Both the position numbers and the translations under genes were made by a program. DNA of 64,000 nucleotides. It comes from Mycobacterium sp. MYCO198283 (GTDB lineage Bacteria > Actinomycetota > Actinomycetes > Mycobacteriales > Mycobacteriaceae). The notes under the pieces are model-generated. The model had not been told where the DNA came from and did not search any database. It saw only the letters and a program-made list of their open reading frames with translations. Numbering within the stretch: position 1 is the stretch's first letter; each line of letters begins with the position of its first letter. The stretch lies in NCBI RefSeq assembly GCF_021213805.1, contig NZ_JAJQJI010000007.1:1-64000 (forward strand), written 5' to 3'. This document shows positions 1 through 8,337 of this stretch, one piece after another.

Positions 1-262
1 AAACCTGACAAACATCAACCAACAGGCTGACAAAAACAACCACACCCACAAACGGGAAAACAGGGTGCAGCCAAAAAACAACAAACAAAAACCACCAAAC
101 ACACTATTGAGTTCTCAAACAACACACCCGTGCCGTTCGCGCAACCATCCCGCGGCATAGAGCCGCGTTCGTGTCGAGCGGACAGTGGAGACATCCGACC
201 AGCGGATGATCCTCCGGGAGGCCGCCGCGCTCACCGGGCCGAAACCCGTGTCGCAGCGACCT
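1..262 (-). ncRNA. Leader (5' external transcribed spacer) of an rRNA operon
   Basis: This stretch has no gene. Read on the minus strand it is a T-rich spacer containing the conserved mycobacterial rrn leader block GTTTGAGAACTCAATAGTG at about 102-120, the boxA-type antitermination and RNA-processing region upstream of 16S rRNA. The 16S gene itself would begin to the left of base 1 and is not in the window. The location just downstream of tyrS fits the second rrn operon (rrnB) of fast-growing mycobacteria. The ORF-like stretch on the plus strand here is not coding. Confidence 0.8.
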
Positions 263-267
263 GAGAT

Positions 268-296
268 AAGTTACGTCAGGGCTAACGCCGAGTCAA
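268..296 (-). promoter_or_regulatory. rRNA operon promoter
   Basis: On the minus strand a -35 TTGACT (296-291) is followed after exactly 17 bp by a TAACTT -10 (273-268). It lies between the tyrS stop and the rrn leader, and transcription would start at about 261. This is a near-consensus SigA promoter, as expected for a single-promoter rrn operon. Confidence 0.75.
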
Positions 297-344
297 ATCG
301 CCTGCTAGACGGCGGATCTGAGCTGTCACGGCCGCACCGGTTCG

Positions 345-1631
345 TCACCGTCCGGATGCGTCGACCCGACGCACGCCGGCGACGTTCCGCTTCCCGCGGC
401 GCAGCACCAGCCACTGGCCGTGAAGGAAGTCACCGGGTGACGGGCGCCAGTCCTCGTCGGTGATCCGCACGTTGTTGACCGAGACGCCGCCCTCGGCGAT
501 GGTGCGGCGGGCCGCTCCCCGGCTCGCCGACAATGCGGTGTCGACGAGGAGGTCGACGATGCCGTCCGGTGCCTCGGGCGCCAGGGTCGCCACGGTGGTC
601 TCTTGCAACGCGGCGCGAAGCGTGCGTTCGTCGAGGGCGGCGAGGTCGCCGCGACCGAACAGCGCCTGGCTGGCGTGTTCCACCGCCCGGGTGGCCTGCT
701 CGCCGTGGATCAGCGTGGTCAGCTCTTGGGCCAGGCGTCGCTGCGCCCGTCGTTCGTGGGGCCGGTTCGCGGTGGCGTCGGCGAGCTCGGCGAGCTCGCC
801 GGCGGAAAGGAACGTGAACCAGCGCAGATAGCGCATCACGTCGGCGTCGGCGGTGTTGATGAAGTACTGGTACAGCGCGTACGGGCTCGTCAGCTCCGGG
901 TCGAGCCAAAGGTTGCCGCCGCCGGTCGACTTCCCGAACTTGGTGCCGTCTGCGGCGGTGACCAGCGGCACGGTGAGGGCGTGGACGCTTCGACCCAACT
1001 GCTGGCGGACGAGCCGGACGCCGGCGACGATGTTGCCCCACTGGTCGGAGCCGCCGATCTGAAGCCGGCAACCATGGCGGCGGTGCAGCTCGACGTAGTC
1101 GTTGGCCTGCAACAGCATGTAGCTGAACTCCGTGTAGGAGATGCCCTCCCCCGCCAGCCGGCGCCGGATCGTGTCGCGGTCGAGCATCACGTTCACCGAG
1201 AAGTACTTCCCGATGTCGCGGAGGAACTCGATGGCACCGAGCTCGCGCGTCCAGGTCAGGTTGTTCTCGACGATCGCGCCGGTCGCCGACCCGTCGAAGT
1301 CGACGAACCGCTCGAGCTGCCCGCGGATGCGTTCGGCCCACTCCGCGACGGTGTCGGCCGTGTTCAAGGTGCGCTCCCCGACCTCGCGGGGATCACCGAT
1401 CAGACCGGTGGCCCCGCCGGCCAGCAGGATCGGCCGATGACCCGCGCGCTGGAAGCGCCGGAGCGCGAGCAGCGGCACGAGATGTCCGGCGTGCAGGCTC
1501 GGCGCGGTCGGGTCGAATCCGGCGTACACCGTGACCGGTCCGGCGCTGATCTCGGCCGTCAGCGCGTCCAGGTCGGTCGACTGCGCGATCAGTCCGCGCC
1601 ACTGCAACTCGTCGATGATCGTCGGGGACAT
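345..1631 (-). CDS. tyrS: Tyrosyl-tRNA synthetase
   Basis: The 428-residue protein is a class I aminoacyl-tRNA synthetase that charges tRNA-Tyr in the cytoplasm. The ATP-binding signature appears as HAGH (residues 47-50) and the second signature as KFGKS (231-235). The [14 protein letters not shown] and GGSDQWGN segments of the tyrosine pocket are present. The C-terminal ~70 residues form an S4-like RNA-binding domain. Length is normal for the family. It is followed on the same strand by the rRNA promoter and preceded by a DNA glycosylase gene, the M. tuberculosis Rv1688-Rv1689 arrangement. Start is ATG at 1631. Confidence 0.97.
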   Translation of the reverse strand: MSPTIIDELQWRGLIAQSTDLDALTAEISAGPVTVYAGFDPTAPSLHAGHLVPLLALRRFQRAGHRPILLAGGATGLIGDPREVGERTLNTADTVAEWAERIRGQLERFVDFDGSATGAIVENNLTWTRELGAIEFLRDIGKYFSVNVMLDRDTIRRRLAGEGISYTEFSYMLLQANDYVELHRRHGCRLQIGGSDQWGNIVAGVRLVRQQLGRSVHALTVPLVTAADGTKFGKSTGGGNLWLDPELTSPYALYQYFINTADADVMRYLRWFTFLSAGELAELADATANRPHERRAQRRLAQELTTLIHGEQATRAVEHASQALFGRGDLAALDERTLRAALQETTVATLAPEAPDGIVDLLVDTALSASRGAARRTIAEGGVSVNNVRITDEDWRPSPGDFLHGQWLVLRRGKRNVAGVRRVDASGR

Positions 1632-1653
1632 GCTGCGATCTTTCCGCAGCCGC

Positions 1654-2274
1654 TCAATCGCTTCGCCCGGGGGCGACCGCGCGCGGGCTGCGCCGGTAGG
1701 CCGACACCTCGCGCCGATCCGCGAGCCAGAGCCGCCACGGGCGGTCGGCGGCCTGGGTCACCCCGACGCGCGGTCCGCTGACGATCTCGTCGTCGCCGGC
1801 CGGCCGGCTCAATCGCAGCCGCACCGGGCCGTGGTCGTCGAACAGGTCGCGGCCATTGTCGGCCAGCGTGATGCCGAGCGCCGCACACAGATTCCCCGGT
1901 CCCCGTGCCAGCGCGACGGGATCGGCCAGGTCTCGGCGCCGGCGGCGGGCCGCCGCAACACCGTCCTCGATGGCGGCGGCCCGCAGCAGCACGGCTGCGG
2001 CGGTGCCGTCCGGGCCGCACGACACATTTGCGCACACGTGGATGCCGTGGCTCCGATACGTGTACAGCCGCCCAGGCGGCCCGAACATCACCGCATTGCG
2101 GGGGCCGGGACCGCGGTACGAGTGTGCCGCGGCGTCCGGCCACGGGCCGCTCGGCGTGCCGCCATAGGCCTCGACCTCGACGATCACGGCGGTGACATCC
2201 CGTCCGGTGAGCCGGGCGCCGAGCAGTCGGCGGGCCGCGGCCACCGGGTCGACGAGCAGTTCCGCGGCACTCAC
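1654..2274 (-). CDS. mpg: 3-methyladenine DNA glycosylase (Mpg/AAG family)
   Basis: About 206 residues, matching the AAG family that removes alkylated purines such as 3-methyladenine from DNA in base excision repair. Recognisable segments are VVEVEAYGG-type (here IVEVEAYGG, carrying the catalytic Glu), the [10 protein letters not shown] region and [22 protein letters not shown], plus [14 protein letters not shown] near the C-terminus. I chose the GTG at 2274, which starts [19 protein letters not shown], because it fits the Rv1688 N-terminus. An upstream ATG at 2331 would add 19 residues overlapping the divergent gene's control region. It lies 22 bp upstream of tyrS and is probably co-transcribed with it. 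Confidence 0.9.
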   Translation of the reverse strand: MSAAELLVDPVAAARRLLGARLTGRDVTAVIVEVEAYGGTPSGPWPDAAAHSYRGPGPRNAVMFGPPGRLYTYRSHGIHVCANVSCGPDGTAAAVLLRAAAIEDGVAAARRRRRDLADPVALARGPGNLCAALGITLADNGRDLFDDHGPVRLRLSRPAGDDEIVSGPRVGVTQAADRPWRLWLADRREVSAYRRSPRAVAPGRSD

Positions 2275-2324
2275 CGAGCCGATTCTGCCCGGCCCTTGAC
2301 ACCGCCTGCCGCCGAGGCGGATAT

Positions 2325-2338
2325 TCATCACATGATGA
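2325..2338. promoter_or_regulatory. Candidate palindromic operator over the ABC exporter start
   Basis: TCATCA-CA-TGATGA is a perfect 6+6 inverted repeat that includes the ATG start of the ABC ATPase gene. A TTGACA hexamer lies at 2296-2301 and AT-rich ATATTC at 2321-2326, although their 19 bp spacing is not ideal. Because the operon ends with a TetR gene, this is a plausible autoregulatory site. Short palindromes of this size also occur by chance. Confidence 0.3.
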
Positions 2339-3102
2339 GTTCATCGAGCGGTGAAATGTGCGCGGGCGGGACGCCCGCGGTCGACATCCGCGGGCTCCGC
2401 GTCGTCCGTGGCGGCCGGCCGGCCCTGCACGACCTCACGGTGCGGATTGCCGCCGGCACCATCACCGGCCTGCTCGGGCCCTCGGGCTGCGGGAAGACGA
2501 CCCTCATCCGCAGCATCGTGGGGACTCAGCTGATCGCCGCGGGGTCCGTCCGGGTGTTGGGACTGCCCGCCGGCTCGCCGGAGCTGCGGCACCGGATCGG
2601 CTACGTCACCCAGGCACCCACGGTGTACGACGACCTGCGGGTGGTCGACAACGTGCGCTACTTCGCGGCACTGCAGGGGGCGTCGACGGCCGACGCGGAC
2701 GACGCCGTCGACCGGGTGGGACTGACGACGCACCGCACCGCGATGACCGGTTCCCTCTCGGGCGGCCAGCGCAGCCGCGTCTCGCTGGCGTGTGCGCTGG
2801 TCGGCCGGCCCGACCTCCTCCTGCTCGACGAACCCACCGTGGGCCTCGACCCGGTGCTGCGCACCGAACTATGGGACCAATTCGGCGAACTGGCTCGCGG
2901 CGGAACCACCCTGCTCGTCTCGAGCCATGTCATGGACGAGGCCGACCACTGCGGCGACCTGCTGCTGATGCGCGACGGCCGGCTGCTGACCCACACCACC
3001 CCGCAACGACTCCGGGAGGAGACCTCATGCACGTCACTGGAGGAAGCGTTCCTGTCCGTCATCCGGCGCAGCACCGATCCCCACGACGCGCCGGCGCGGT
3101 GA
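2332..3102 (+). CDS. ABC exporter, ATP-binding protein (ABC-2 / drug type; Rv1687c-like)
   Basis: The 256-residue ATPase energises the membrane protein encoded next to it. Visible motifs are Walker [10 protein letters not shown] (about residues 49-57), the signature [15 protein letters not shown], Walker [14 protein letters not shown] and the switch histidine in [11 protein letters not shown]. This pattern is the DrrA/CcmA class of drug and lipid exporters. Two ATGs at 2332 and 2335 are equally possible starts. The stop overlaps the start of the permease gene (GTGA), showing translational coupling. Substrate is unknown. Confidence 0.9.
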   Translation: MMSSSSGEMCAGGTPAVDIRGLRVVRGGRPALHDLTVRIAAGTITGLLGPSGCGKTTLIRSIVGTQLIAAGSVRVLGLPAGSPELRHRIGYVTQAPTVYDDLRVVDNVRYFAALQGASTADADDAVDRVGLTTHRTAMTGSLSGGQRSRVSLACALVGRPDLLLLDEPTVGLDPVLRTELWDQFGELARGGTTLLVSSHVMDEADHCGDLLLMRDGRLLTHTTPQRLREETSCTSLEEAFLSVIRRSTDPHDAPAR

Positions 3103-3863
3103 CGACGAACGGCCTGCGGCCCTACCTCGCCACGACCCGCCGCATCCTGCGTCAGCTCGCCGCCGACCACCGGAGCATGGCGATGATCCTGGTGGTCCCC
3201 AGCGTGATCATCACGCTGATGTACTTCATGTTCCAGAACGTTCCGGTGCGGCCGGGCGCCCCGGCGCCCTTCCAGCACGCCTGCCTGATCCTGCTCGGGC
3301 TGCTGCCGCTGGTCGTGATGTTCCTGATCACCGCCATCTCGATGCAACGGGAGCGCGCTTCGGGAACCTTGGAGCGGATCCTGACCACGCCCCTGCGGCG
3401 CACCGACCTGCTCGCGGCCTACGGCACGGCGTTCTCGCTCGCGGCGGCCGCGCAGGCCACCGTCACCTGCCTGGTCGCGTTCTGGCTGCTCGGCTTCGAG
3501 ACGTCCGGCCATCCGCTGTGGGTGTTCGTCATCGCAATCGCGAACGCCGTGCTCGGCGTCGGGCTGGGGCTGCTGTGCAGCGCCTTCGCCCGGACCGAGT
3601 TCCAGGCGGTGCAGTTCATGCCGGTGGTGGTGGTGCCGCAGCTGTTGCTGTGCGGCATCATCGTGTCCCGCAGCCTGATGCCGCAGTGGTTGGAGTGGAT
3701 CAGCAACGCGCTGCCCGCAAGCTACGCACTCGAAGCGCTGCAGCAGGTGGGCACCCATCCGGATCTCACGTCGACCGCACTGCGTGACATCATCGTCGTC
3801 ATGTCCTTTGCGATCGCGGCGCTCGGGCTGGCGGCAGCCACCTTGCGCCGCCGGACGCCCTGA
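3099..3863 (+). CDS. ABC exporter, ABC-2 type membrane permease (Rv1686c-like)
   Basis: The 254-residue protein begins at GTG 3099, overlapping the ATPase stop by 4 bp. It has about six hydrophobic segments: MILVVPSVIITLMYFMF, LLGLLPLVVMFLITAI, the ATVTCLVAFWLLGF stretch, a VFVIAIANAVLGVGLGLL segment, PVVVVPQLLLCGIIV and the last near IIVVMSFAIAALGLAA. The ABC-2 permease signature region (RERASGTLERILTTPLRRTDLL) is present. It forms the membrane channel of the exporter encoded with the preceding ATPase. Confidence 0.9.
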   Translation: MTTNGLRPYLATTRRILRQLAADHRSMAMILVVPSVIITLMYFMFQNVPVRPGAPAPFQHACLILLGLLPLVVMFLITAISMQRERASGTLERILTTPLRRTDLLAAYGTAFSLAAAAQATVTCLVAFWLLGFETSGHPLWVFVIAIANAVLGVGLGLLCSAFARTEFQAVQFMPVVVVPQLLLCGIIVSRSLMPQWLEWISNALPASYALEALQQVGTHPDLTSTALRDIIVVMSFAIAALGLAAATLRRRTP

Positions 3864-3867
3864 CGCG

Positions 3868-4491
3868 TTGCCGACGAGCGCCGCCGGGAAACGTCCGGGC
3901 CGTCCGCGCGGCGGATCGGACAGCCGGGACCGGATTCTGGCCAGTGCGCGGGAGCTGTTCGCCCGGAACGGGATCGGCAAGACCTCGGTGCGGGCGATCG
4001 CCGCCGACGCCGGGGTGGACTCCGCGCTGGTGCACCACTACTTCGGTACCAAGGAGCGGCTGTTCGCCGCCGCGATCGACGTCGACGTCGATCCGGGCGC
4101 GGTGCTGACGAGGCTGCGTGCGGCGCCCGTCGACGAGCTCGGCGTCGTGCTGCCGACACTGGTGCTGTCGCTGTGGGATTCGGAGGCCGGCGTCGGCTTC
4201 GTGGCGTCGCTGCGATCGGCGCTGGCCGGTGAACAGATCGCGATGTTCCGGTCGTTCCTGCGCGACGTCGTCGTCACCGAACTCGCGGCGAGGGTGGACG
4301 ATCCCCCGGGCACCGGCGCGATACGGGCCGAATTCGTCGCAAGCCAGATCCTCGGCATCGCGGTGGCCCGCCACATCCTGCAGCTGGAACCCATGGCGTC
4401 GCTGCCGGTTCCCGCGATCGTCGAGATGATCGCGCCGAACCTGCAGCGCTACTTCACGACCGAGCTTCCGGCCGCCCTGCTCGAGCGATGA
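3868..4491 (+). CDS. TetR-family transcriptional regulator (Rv1685c-like)
   Basis: About 207 residues. The N-terminal helix-turn-helix is typical of TetR: SRDRILASARELFARNGIGKTSVRAIAADAGVD then SALVHHYFGTKERLF. The C-terminal ligand-binding part ends IVEMIAPNLQRYFT. The only start that gives the expected short N-terminus is TTG at 3868, five bases after the permease stop. The gene closes the exporter operon and probably represses it. Its 3' end overlaps the convergent Trm112-like gene by 38 bp. Confidence 0.88.
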   Translation: MPTSAAGKRPGRPRGGSDSRDRILASARELFARNGIGKTSVRAIAADAGVDSALVHHYFGTKERLFAAAIDVDVDPGAVLTRLRAAPVDELGVVLPTLVLSLWDSEAGVGFVASLRSALAGEQIAMFRSFLRDVVVTELAARVDDPPGTGAIRAEFVASQILGIAVARHILQLEPMASLPVPAIVEMIAPNLQRYFTTELPAALLER

Positions 4492-4672
4492 GCTCCTGGT
4501 GGCGCGCCTCGTCGACGTCCACCGCCTCGTCGATCAGCAACACCGGAATGCCGTCGTCGATGCGGTACGCCCGGCGCAGCCGCGGGTTGTAGAGCAGCTC
4601 GTCGCCGACCAGCAGCAACGGACCGCGATCTGCGGGGCAGACCAGGATGCTGAGCAGCCGTTCGTCGAGCAC
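4454..4672 (-). CDS. Trm112-family zinc-ribbon-like protein (Rv1684-like)
   Basis: A 72-residue protein of the Trm112/YcaR type: LLSILVCPADRGPLLL, then LLYNPRLRRAYRIDDGIPVLLIDEA. Eukaryotic Trm112 activates methyltransferases; the role of bacterial members is less clear. Only one Cys is kept where the zinc form has more, so metal binding is doubtful. It lies 7 bp downstream of a secreted-protein gene on the same strand. Confidence 0.8.
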   Translation of the reverse strand: MLDERLLSILVCPADRGPLLLVGDELLYNPRLRRAYRIDDGIPVLLIDEAVDVDEARHQELIARAGRPEARS

Positions 4673-4678
4673 CGCCGG

Positions 4679-5188
4679 TCAGCCGCAGGATCCGCCGGGC
4701 ACCGTGCCCGCGCTGGAACCGATCTTGTAGGTGCCGCCGCCGCCGATGGTGATACCGCTGGTGATCGGCGGATTGGAGGTGGCGAACGGATCGTTCGGGT
4801 CGCCCTGCACCACGCCGATGGACACCGGGCTCTGCTGGCCGGCGAGCAGCTGCTGCTCGGACTGCAGCACCTTCTGCGCGGCCACGGTGGTCTGCAGTGC
4901 CTTGATCAGCGGTCCCTGGTTCGGCCGCGACGACAGCGACTCCTCGATCGCGGCCAGCTGCGCCTTCGTGGGCCGGAAGCCCTGCGAGCTCAGGGTCAAC
5001 GACTCGTTCAACAGGCTGGACACCGTGCCGGCGCCGCCGGCGGAGCTGTACTCGCACGCCAGGTCGCGGATCACGTCGGCGGAGGCGGTGGCCGTCCCGA
5101 CGCCCAGCGAGACGCCGCTCACGGCGGCAGCCACCACGATGGTCGACGAGACGGCGGTCAGGAGCTTCTTCGGGCCGCGCAAGGGCAT
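4679..5188 (-). CDS. Secreted hypothetical protein
   Basis: A 169-residue protein with a Sec signal peptide: basic RGPKK, hydrophobic LLTAVSSTIVVAAAVSGVSLG, and a likely cleavage after TATASA. The mature part is Ala/Ser/Gly-rich with one Cys near the start (DLACEYSS) and a C-terminal GGSCG, possibly forming a disulphide. I do not recognise a functional domain. It resembles small secreted proteins of unknown function common in mycobacteria. It is followed by the Trm112-like gene. Confidence 0.8.
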   Translation of the reverse strand: MPLRGPKKLLTAVSSTIVVAAAVSGVSLGVGTATASADVIRDLACEYSSAGGAGTVSSLLNESLTLSSQGFRPTKAQLAAIEESLSSRPNQGPLIKALQTTVAAQKVLQSEQQLLAGQQSPVSIGVVQGDPNDPFATSNPPITSGITIGGGGTYKIGSSAGTVPGGSCG

Positions 5189-5249
5189 TCGTCCTCCAGC
5201 CGGTCGAGCGGGCGACCTGCTGCCGCCCGCGGGAAGCGTAACAGTGTCA

Positions 5250-8222
5250 TCACGTCGGGCGCTCGCCCTCGAGCAGCGCCTCGCGGGCGGCAGCCGTCAG
5301 CCGCTTGTAGCCCCCGTCGGCGCCCAGGTACCAGGCGGAGCGGCCCGCCTTGGGGATGCCGCGCTTGCGCAGCGGTCCGACCGTCGGCCGGTAGGTCGCC
5401 GTCAGCGGTAGGTCGCCGACGACGTGCACGATGTCGGGCCGCTCGGCCGGTGGCAGCGGTGCGAGCACCTCGTTGAGGTCGCCGGCCGAGAGTTCGCCGC
5501 CCGGGCACAGCGTCATCGCGGTGACCGCCAGCTGGCGGCCGTTCACCGAGATGCAGTACGTGACCGCGAGATCCGCCCCGGCGAGCAGGCCGACCGCGTT
5601 GGTCACCGGTTCGGGGAACACCGGTCCGCGCTCGGTGTGGACGACGTTCGAGCGGTTCGCCACCAGCCAGTAGTCGCCGTCGGCGTCGCGGCGAAACAGG
5701 TACTCGGTGGAGATCCAGGTGTCGGCCGGCGCGAAGACACCGCGCTTGACGGATGCCTCGGGATCGATCGGGCCGCGCGGCCGTGCGAGCAGCACCCCGA
5801 CCTCGCCGGTCTCGGCGCGACGGACGAACCCGCGGTCGTCCTCGAGGATGAGGTCGTCTTCGGGGTCGTAGGCGGCCAGGGCGATCTGGCCACCGCCGGG
5901 CAGCGGCCGGCCCTTGCTGCCGATCTTCGCGCCCGAGACGTTGGCCAGCACGGCTTGTCCGTCGGTGGTGGCGAAGAACTCCACGACGCCCGCGGGGGCG
6001 AAGTGGTCGGTGAGCCGCTTCCACAGACCGGTCGGCATCCCGGAGCCGATGAACAGCCGCACCGGGTGGTTGCCTTGCATCGTGAAGCCCGGATGGTCGA
6101 TCACCTGGCGCAGCATCGCCCAGGTGTAGGACACCACCGTCACGCCGTAGCGGCGCACCTCGTGGATGAACCGGTCCGGCTGGAGGCCACGGGACAACGC
6201 GATGCGGGAGCCGCCGACGACCGCGCCGCCGAGCGCCACCAGCAGGCCCGACTGGTGGTGCAGCGGCGTGAGGCAGTACACGGTGTCCCCGCGCGACAGG
6301 TTCGCCGCCGACGCGGTGCCGAACGCCGACAGCGCCCAGCGGTGGTTGGTGATCTGCCGCGCGATCAGGTCGCCGCCGACGGAGCTGAACACGACGAACG
6401 CCAGGTCGCGGGCGAGCGCCGGGTTCGGGCGGTACCAGCCGGGCAGCGCCACCCCGTCGGGGTTGATCTTCTCCATGTCGATGACGTCGGAGTCCGCGGG
6501 CAGGTTGAGGTCGCGGCTCTCGCCGCCGCCGAGCACCAGCACCTGGATGGGGAGCTGCCGCGCCGCATCGAGGTTCGCCGGGTCGGTGATGATCTCGCTG
6601 ACACCGCCGAGCCGCGCCGCCTTGGCGAGGTCGGCGTCGGGCGGCATCAGCACCGCCACCGCGCCCAGCCGGCTCAGCGCCGCGATCGCCACCAGGGCGC
6701 TGGGCCGCGTCTCCATCAGGACACCGACGTGCGCGCCCTGCCGCACGCCCACCGCGATGAGGCCACGCACGACGTTGTCGACGCGGCGGTCGACGGCCTC
6801 ATAGGTGTGCACCCGGCCGTCGAACAGCAGGAACTCGCCGCTCGGCGCGCCCGCCGCCTGCTCGCCCATGATCCGGCCGAGCGAGATGCGGGTGTGGTCG
6901 TTGATCTGACCGAGGCGAGCCAGCCGCGGCAGCGTGCGGGCGGTCTCGACCGCGAGCGCACGGGCCGACTTGTTCACCGACACCGCCGCGCCCGCGGCGG
7001 AGCGCACGAGGTCCAGGGTGACCTCGGTGGCGGCGGCCGCGCCGTGTGCCAGGCGCGACGTCAGCGCGACGCCGCTCTGGTCCGGCTCGACCGGTTGCGA
7101 CGACATCGGCGTCACGTCCTCGGGCATGTCGCCGCCCTCCTCCAGCCACCGCACCCAGGCGGCGACCGTCGGCCACGTCTCCGACGCTGCGCGGGATCCG
7201 ACGACCAGGCCGAAGTGTCCTGCGCGGATGGAGAATTCGTAGACGTCGGCCTGCGGTGCGGCGCGTTTGATGCCGCGCACGGACGCCGGCTGCCCGATGT
7301 CGTCGACCTCGCCGACGACCGCCAGCACGGGGCAGTTGATGTCGTTGAGCGTCAGCAACTCGCCGTTGATGGAGAATCCGCCGGTCATCATCCGGTTGTG
7401 CGCGACGAACTGCTTGAGCAGCTCGGAGATGGCCGGGCCCGACCAGGCGATCCACCCTTCCGACGCCAGGAAGCGCCGCTGGTTCTCCCGCGGCAGCAGC
7501 GCTTCGCGGTCGTGGAGCTGGCGCAGGAAGTCGATGCGGGCCTGCGCCGTCTTGATCGGGTCGAGCATCTGGAAGCCGGTGCGCGCCAACCAGCCCGGGA
7601 TGTCGATGCGGTTGAACACGTGGTCGGCCATGAAGTTCGCACCGGCGGCGCCGAGCCCGGCGGGGATCCCCAGGGGCAACGCGGCCAGCGTGTCGACGGG
7701 CGCACCGAACGTGATGATGCTCGCGAGGTCCTTCGACCGGCGGTAGGCGGCCGACTGGTAGCAGAACATGCCACCCTGCGAATAGCCGGCGAGGTGGACG
7801 TCGCGGTCGGTGATCCGCCGGACGGTGTCGACCGCCTCGCTGACCGCGACCACGTGGTCGGCGAGCGTGCGCTGCATGCCGCCCTCGACGCGATCCGGAG
7901 AACCGAAATCGATGACCCACGGGTCGATCCCGGCGCGGTGCAAGATACCGACCGCGCCGTCCTCACGGGTCACGTCCCACATGTCGGCCGACATCATCAT
8001 CGGGTGCACCATCAGCACCGGCGGGCCGGCCGACCGGCTCCCGGGGCGGTCGTCGGCCGGGAAGTAGCGGCGTAGCCGGTACATCGGCACGCTCTCGACC
8101 ACCTGGAACGGCGACGGCTTGGTGCCGGTTTCCAGGCCGCCGTACCGCAGCACCTCGATGCCGTTCTGCGCGGTCGCCAGCAGCCGACCGACCGGCCGGG
8201 TGATCGGCGACAGGCTCACCAC
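5250..8222 (-). CDS. Bifunctional alpha/beta-hydrolase - acyl-CoA synthetase fusion (Rv1683-like)
   Basis: About 990 residues in two parts. The N-terminal third is an alpha/beta hydrolase related to PHA synthase and lipases, with nucleophile elbow HLAGYSQGGM (Ser at about 148) and a late histidine in SIRAGHFGLV. The C-terminal ~540 residues are an AMP-binding (acyl-CoA synthetase) fold. Its Rv1683 homologue is annotated as a lipase/acyl-CoA synthase acting on triacylglycerol. The usual adenylation motifs look altered: FSSVGGDLIARQ instead of TSGTTGxPK, FFATTD for YGxTE and ISTEY for TGD. An SD-like AGGGAG precedes GTG 8222; GTG 8219 is equally possible, and TTG 8246 less so. Confidence 0.87.
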   Translation of the reverse strand: MVSLSPITRPVGRLLATAQNGIEVLRYGGLETGTKPSPFQVVESVPMYRLRRYFPADDRPGSRSAGPPVLMVHPMMMSADMWDVTREDGAVGILHRAGIDPWVIDFGSPDRVEGGMQRTLADHVVAVSEAVDTVRRITDRDVHLAGYSQGGMFCYQSAAYRRSKDLASIITFGAPVDTLAALPLGIPAGLGAAGANFMADHVFNRIDIPGWLARTGFQMLDPIKTAQARIDFLRQLHDREALLPRENQRRFLASEGWIAWSGPAISELLKQFVAHNRMMTGGFSINGELLTLNDINCPVLAVVGEVDDIGQPASVRGIKRAAPQADVYEFSIRAGHFGLVVGSRAASETWPTVAAWVRWLEEGGDMPEDVTPMSSQPVEPDQSGVALTSRLAHGAAAATEVTLDLVRSAAGAAVSVNKSARALAVETARTLPRLARLGQINDHTRISLGRIMGEQAAGAPSGEFLLFDGRVHTYEAVDRRVDNVVRGLIAVGVRQGAHVGVLMETRPSALVAIAALSRLGAVAVLMPPDADLAKAARLGGVSEIITDPANLDAARQLPIQVLVLGGGESRDLNLPADSDVIDMEKINPDGVALPGWYRPNPALARDLAFVVFSSVGGDLIARQITNHRWALSAFGTASAANLSRGDTVYCLTPLHHQSGLLVALGGAVVGGSRIALSRGLQPDRFIHEVRRYGVTVVSYTWAMLRQVIDHPGFTMQGNHPVRLFIGSGMPTGLWKRLTDHFAPAGVVEFFATTDGQAVLANVSGAKIGSKGRPLPGGGQIALAAYDPEDDLILEDDRGFVRRAETGEVGVLLARPRGPIDPEASVKRGVFAPADTWISTEYLFRRDADGDYWLVANRSNVVHTERGPVFPEPVTNAVGLLAGADLAVTYCISVNGRQLAVTAMTLCPGGELSAGDLNEVLAPLPPAERPDIVHVVGDLPLTATYRPTVGPLRKRGIPKAGRSAWYLGADGGYKRLTAAAREALLEGERPT

Positions 8223-8322
8223 GGCCGCTCCCTGCGCAGGACGCAAAAACCCCTCGTCACCGGGTCATCATGGCACAGCACCCGGTAGGCCCTCGGCGAG
8301 ATCGGCACTCCGGGATAGCACC

Positions 8323-8328
8323 TAGGAT
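8323..8328 (+). promoter_or_regulatory. -10 box for a near-leaderless ABC-F mRNA
   Basis: TAGGAT matches the mycobacterial TANNNT -10 and ends 9 bp before the ATG at 8338, so transcription would begin within a few bases of the start codon. No Shine-Dalgarno sequence is seen in front of the gene, which agrees with leaderless translation. Confidence 0.4.
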
Positions 8329-8337
8329 CGGCGTGCG

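Noticed and set aside
185-463. Plus-strand reading frame in front of tyrS
   Set aside because: It runs across the rRNA promoter and the tyrS 3' end, with an Arg-rich composition typical of a shadow frame.
5424-8075. Very long plus-strand frame opposite the Rv1683-like gene
   Set aside because: It is rich in Arg, His and Val without any domain and mirrors codon bias of the real minus-strand gene; similar long shadows exist opposite pheT, uvrA, uvrB and polA.
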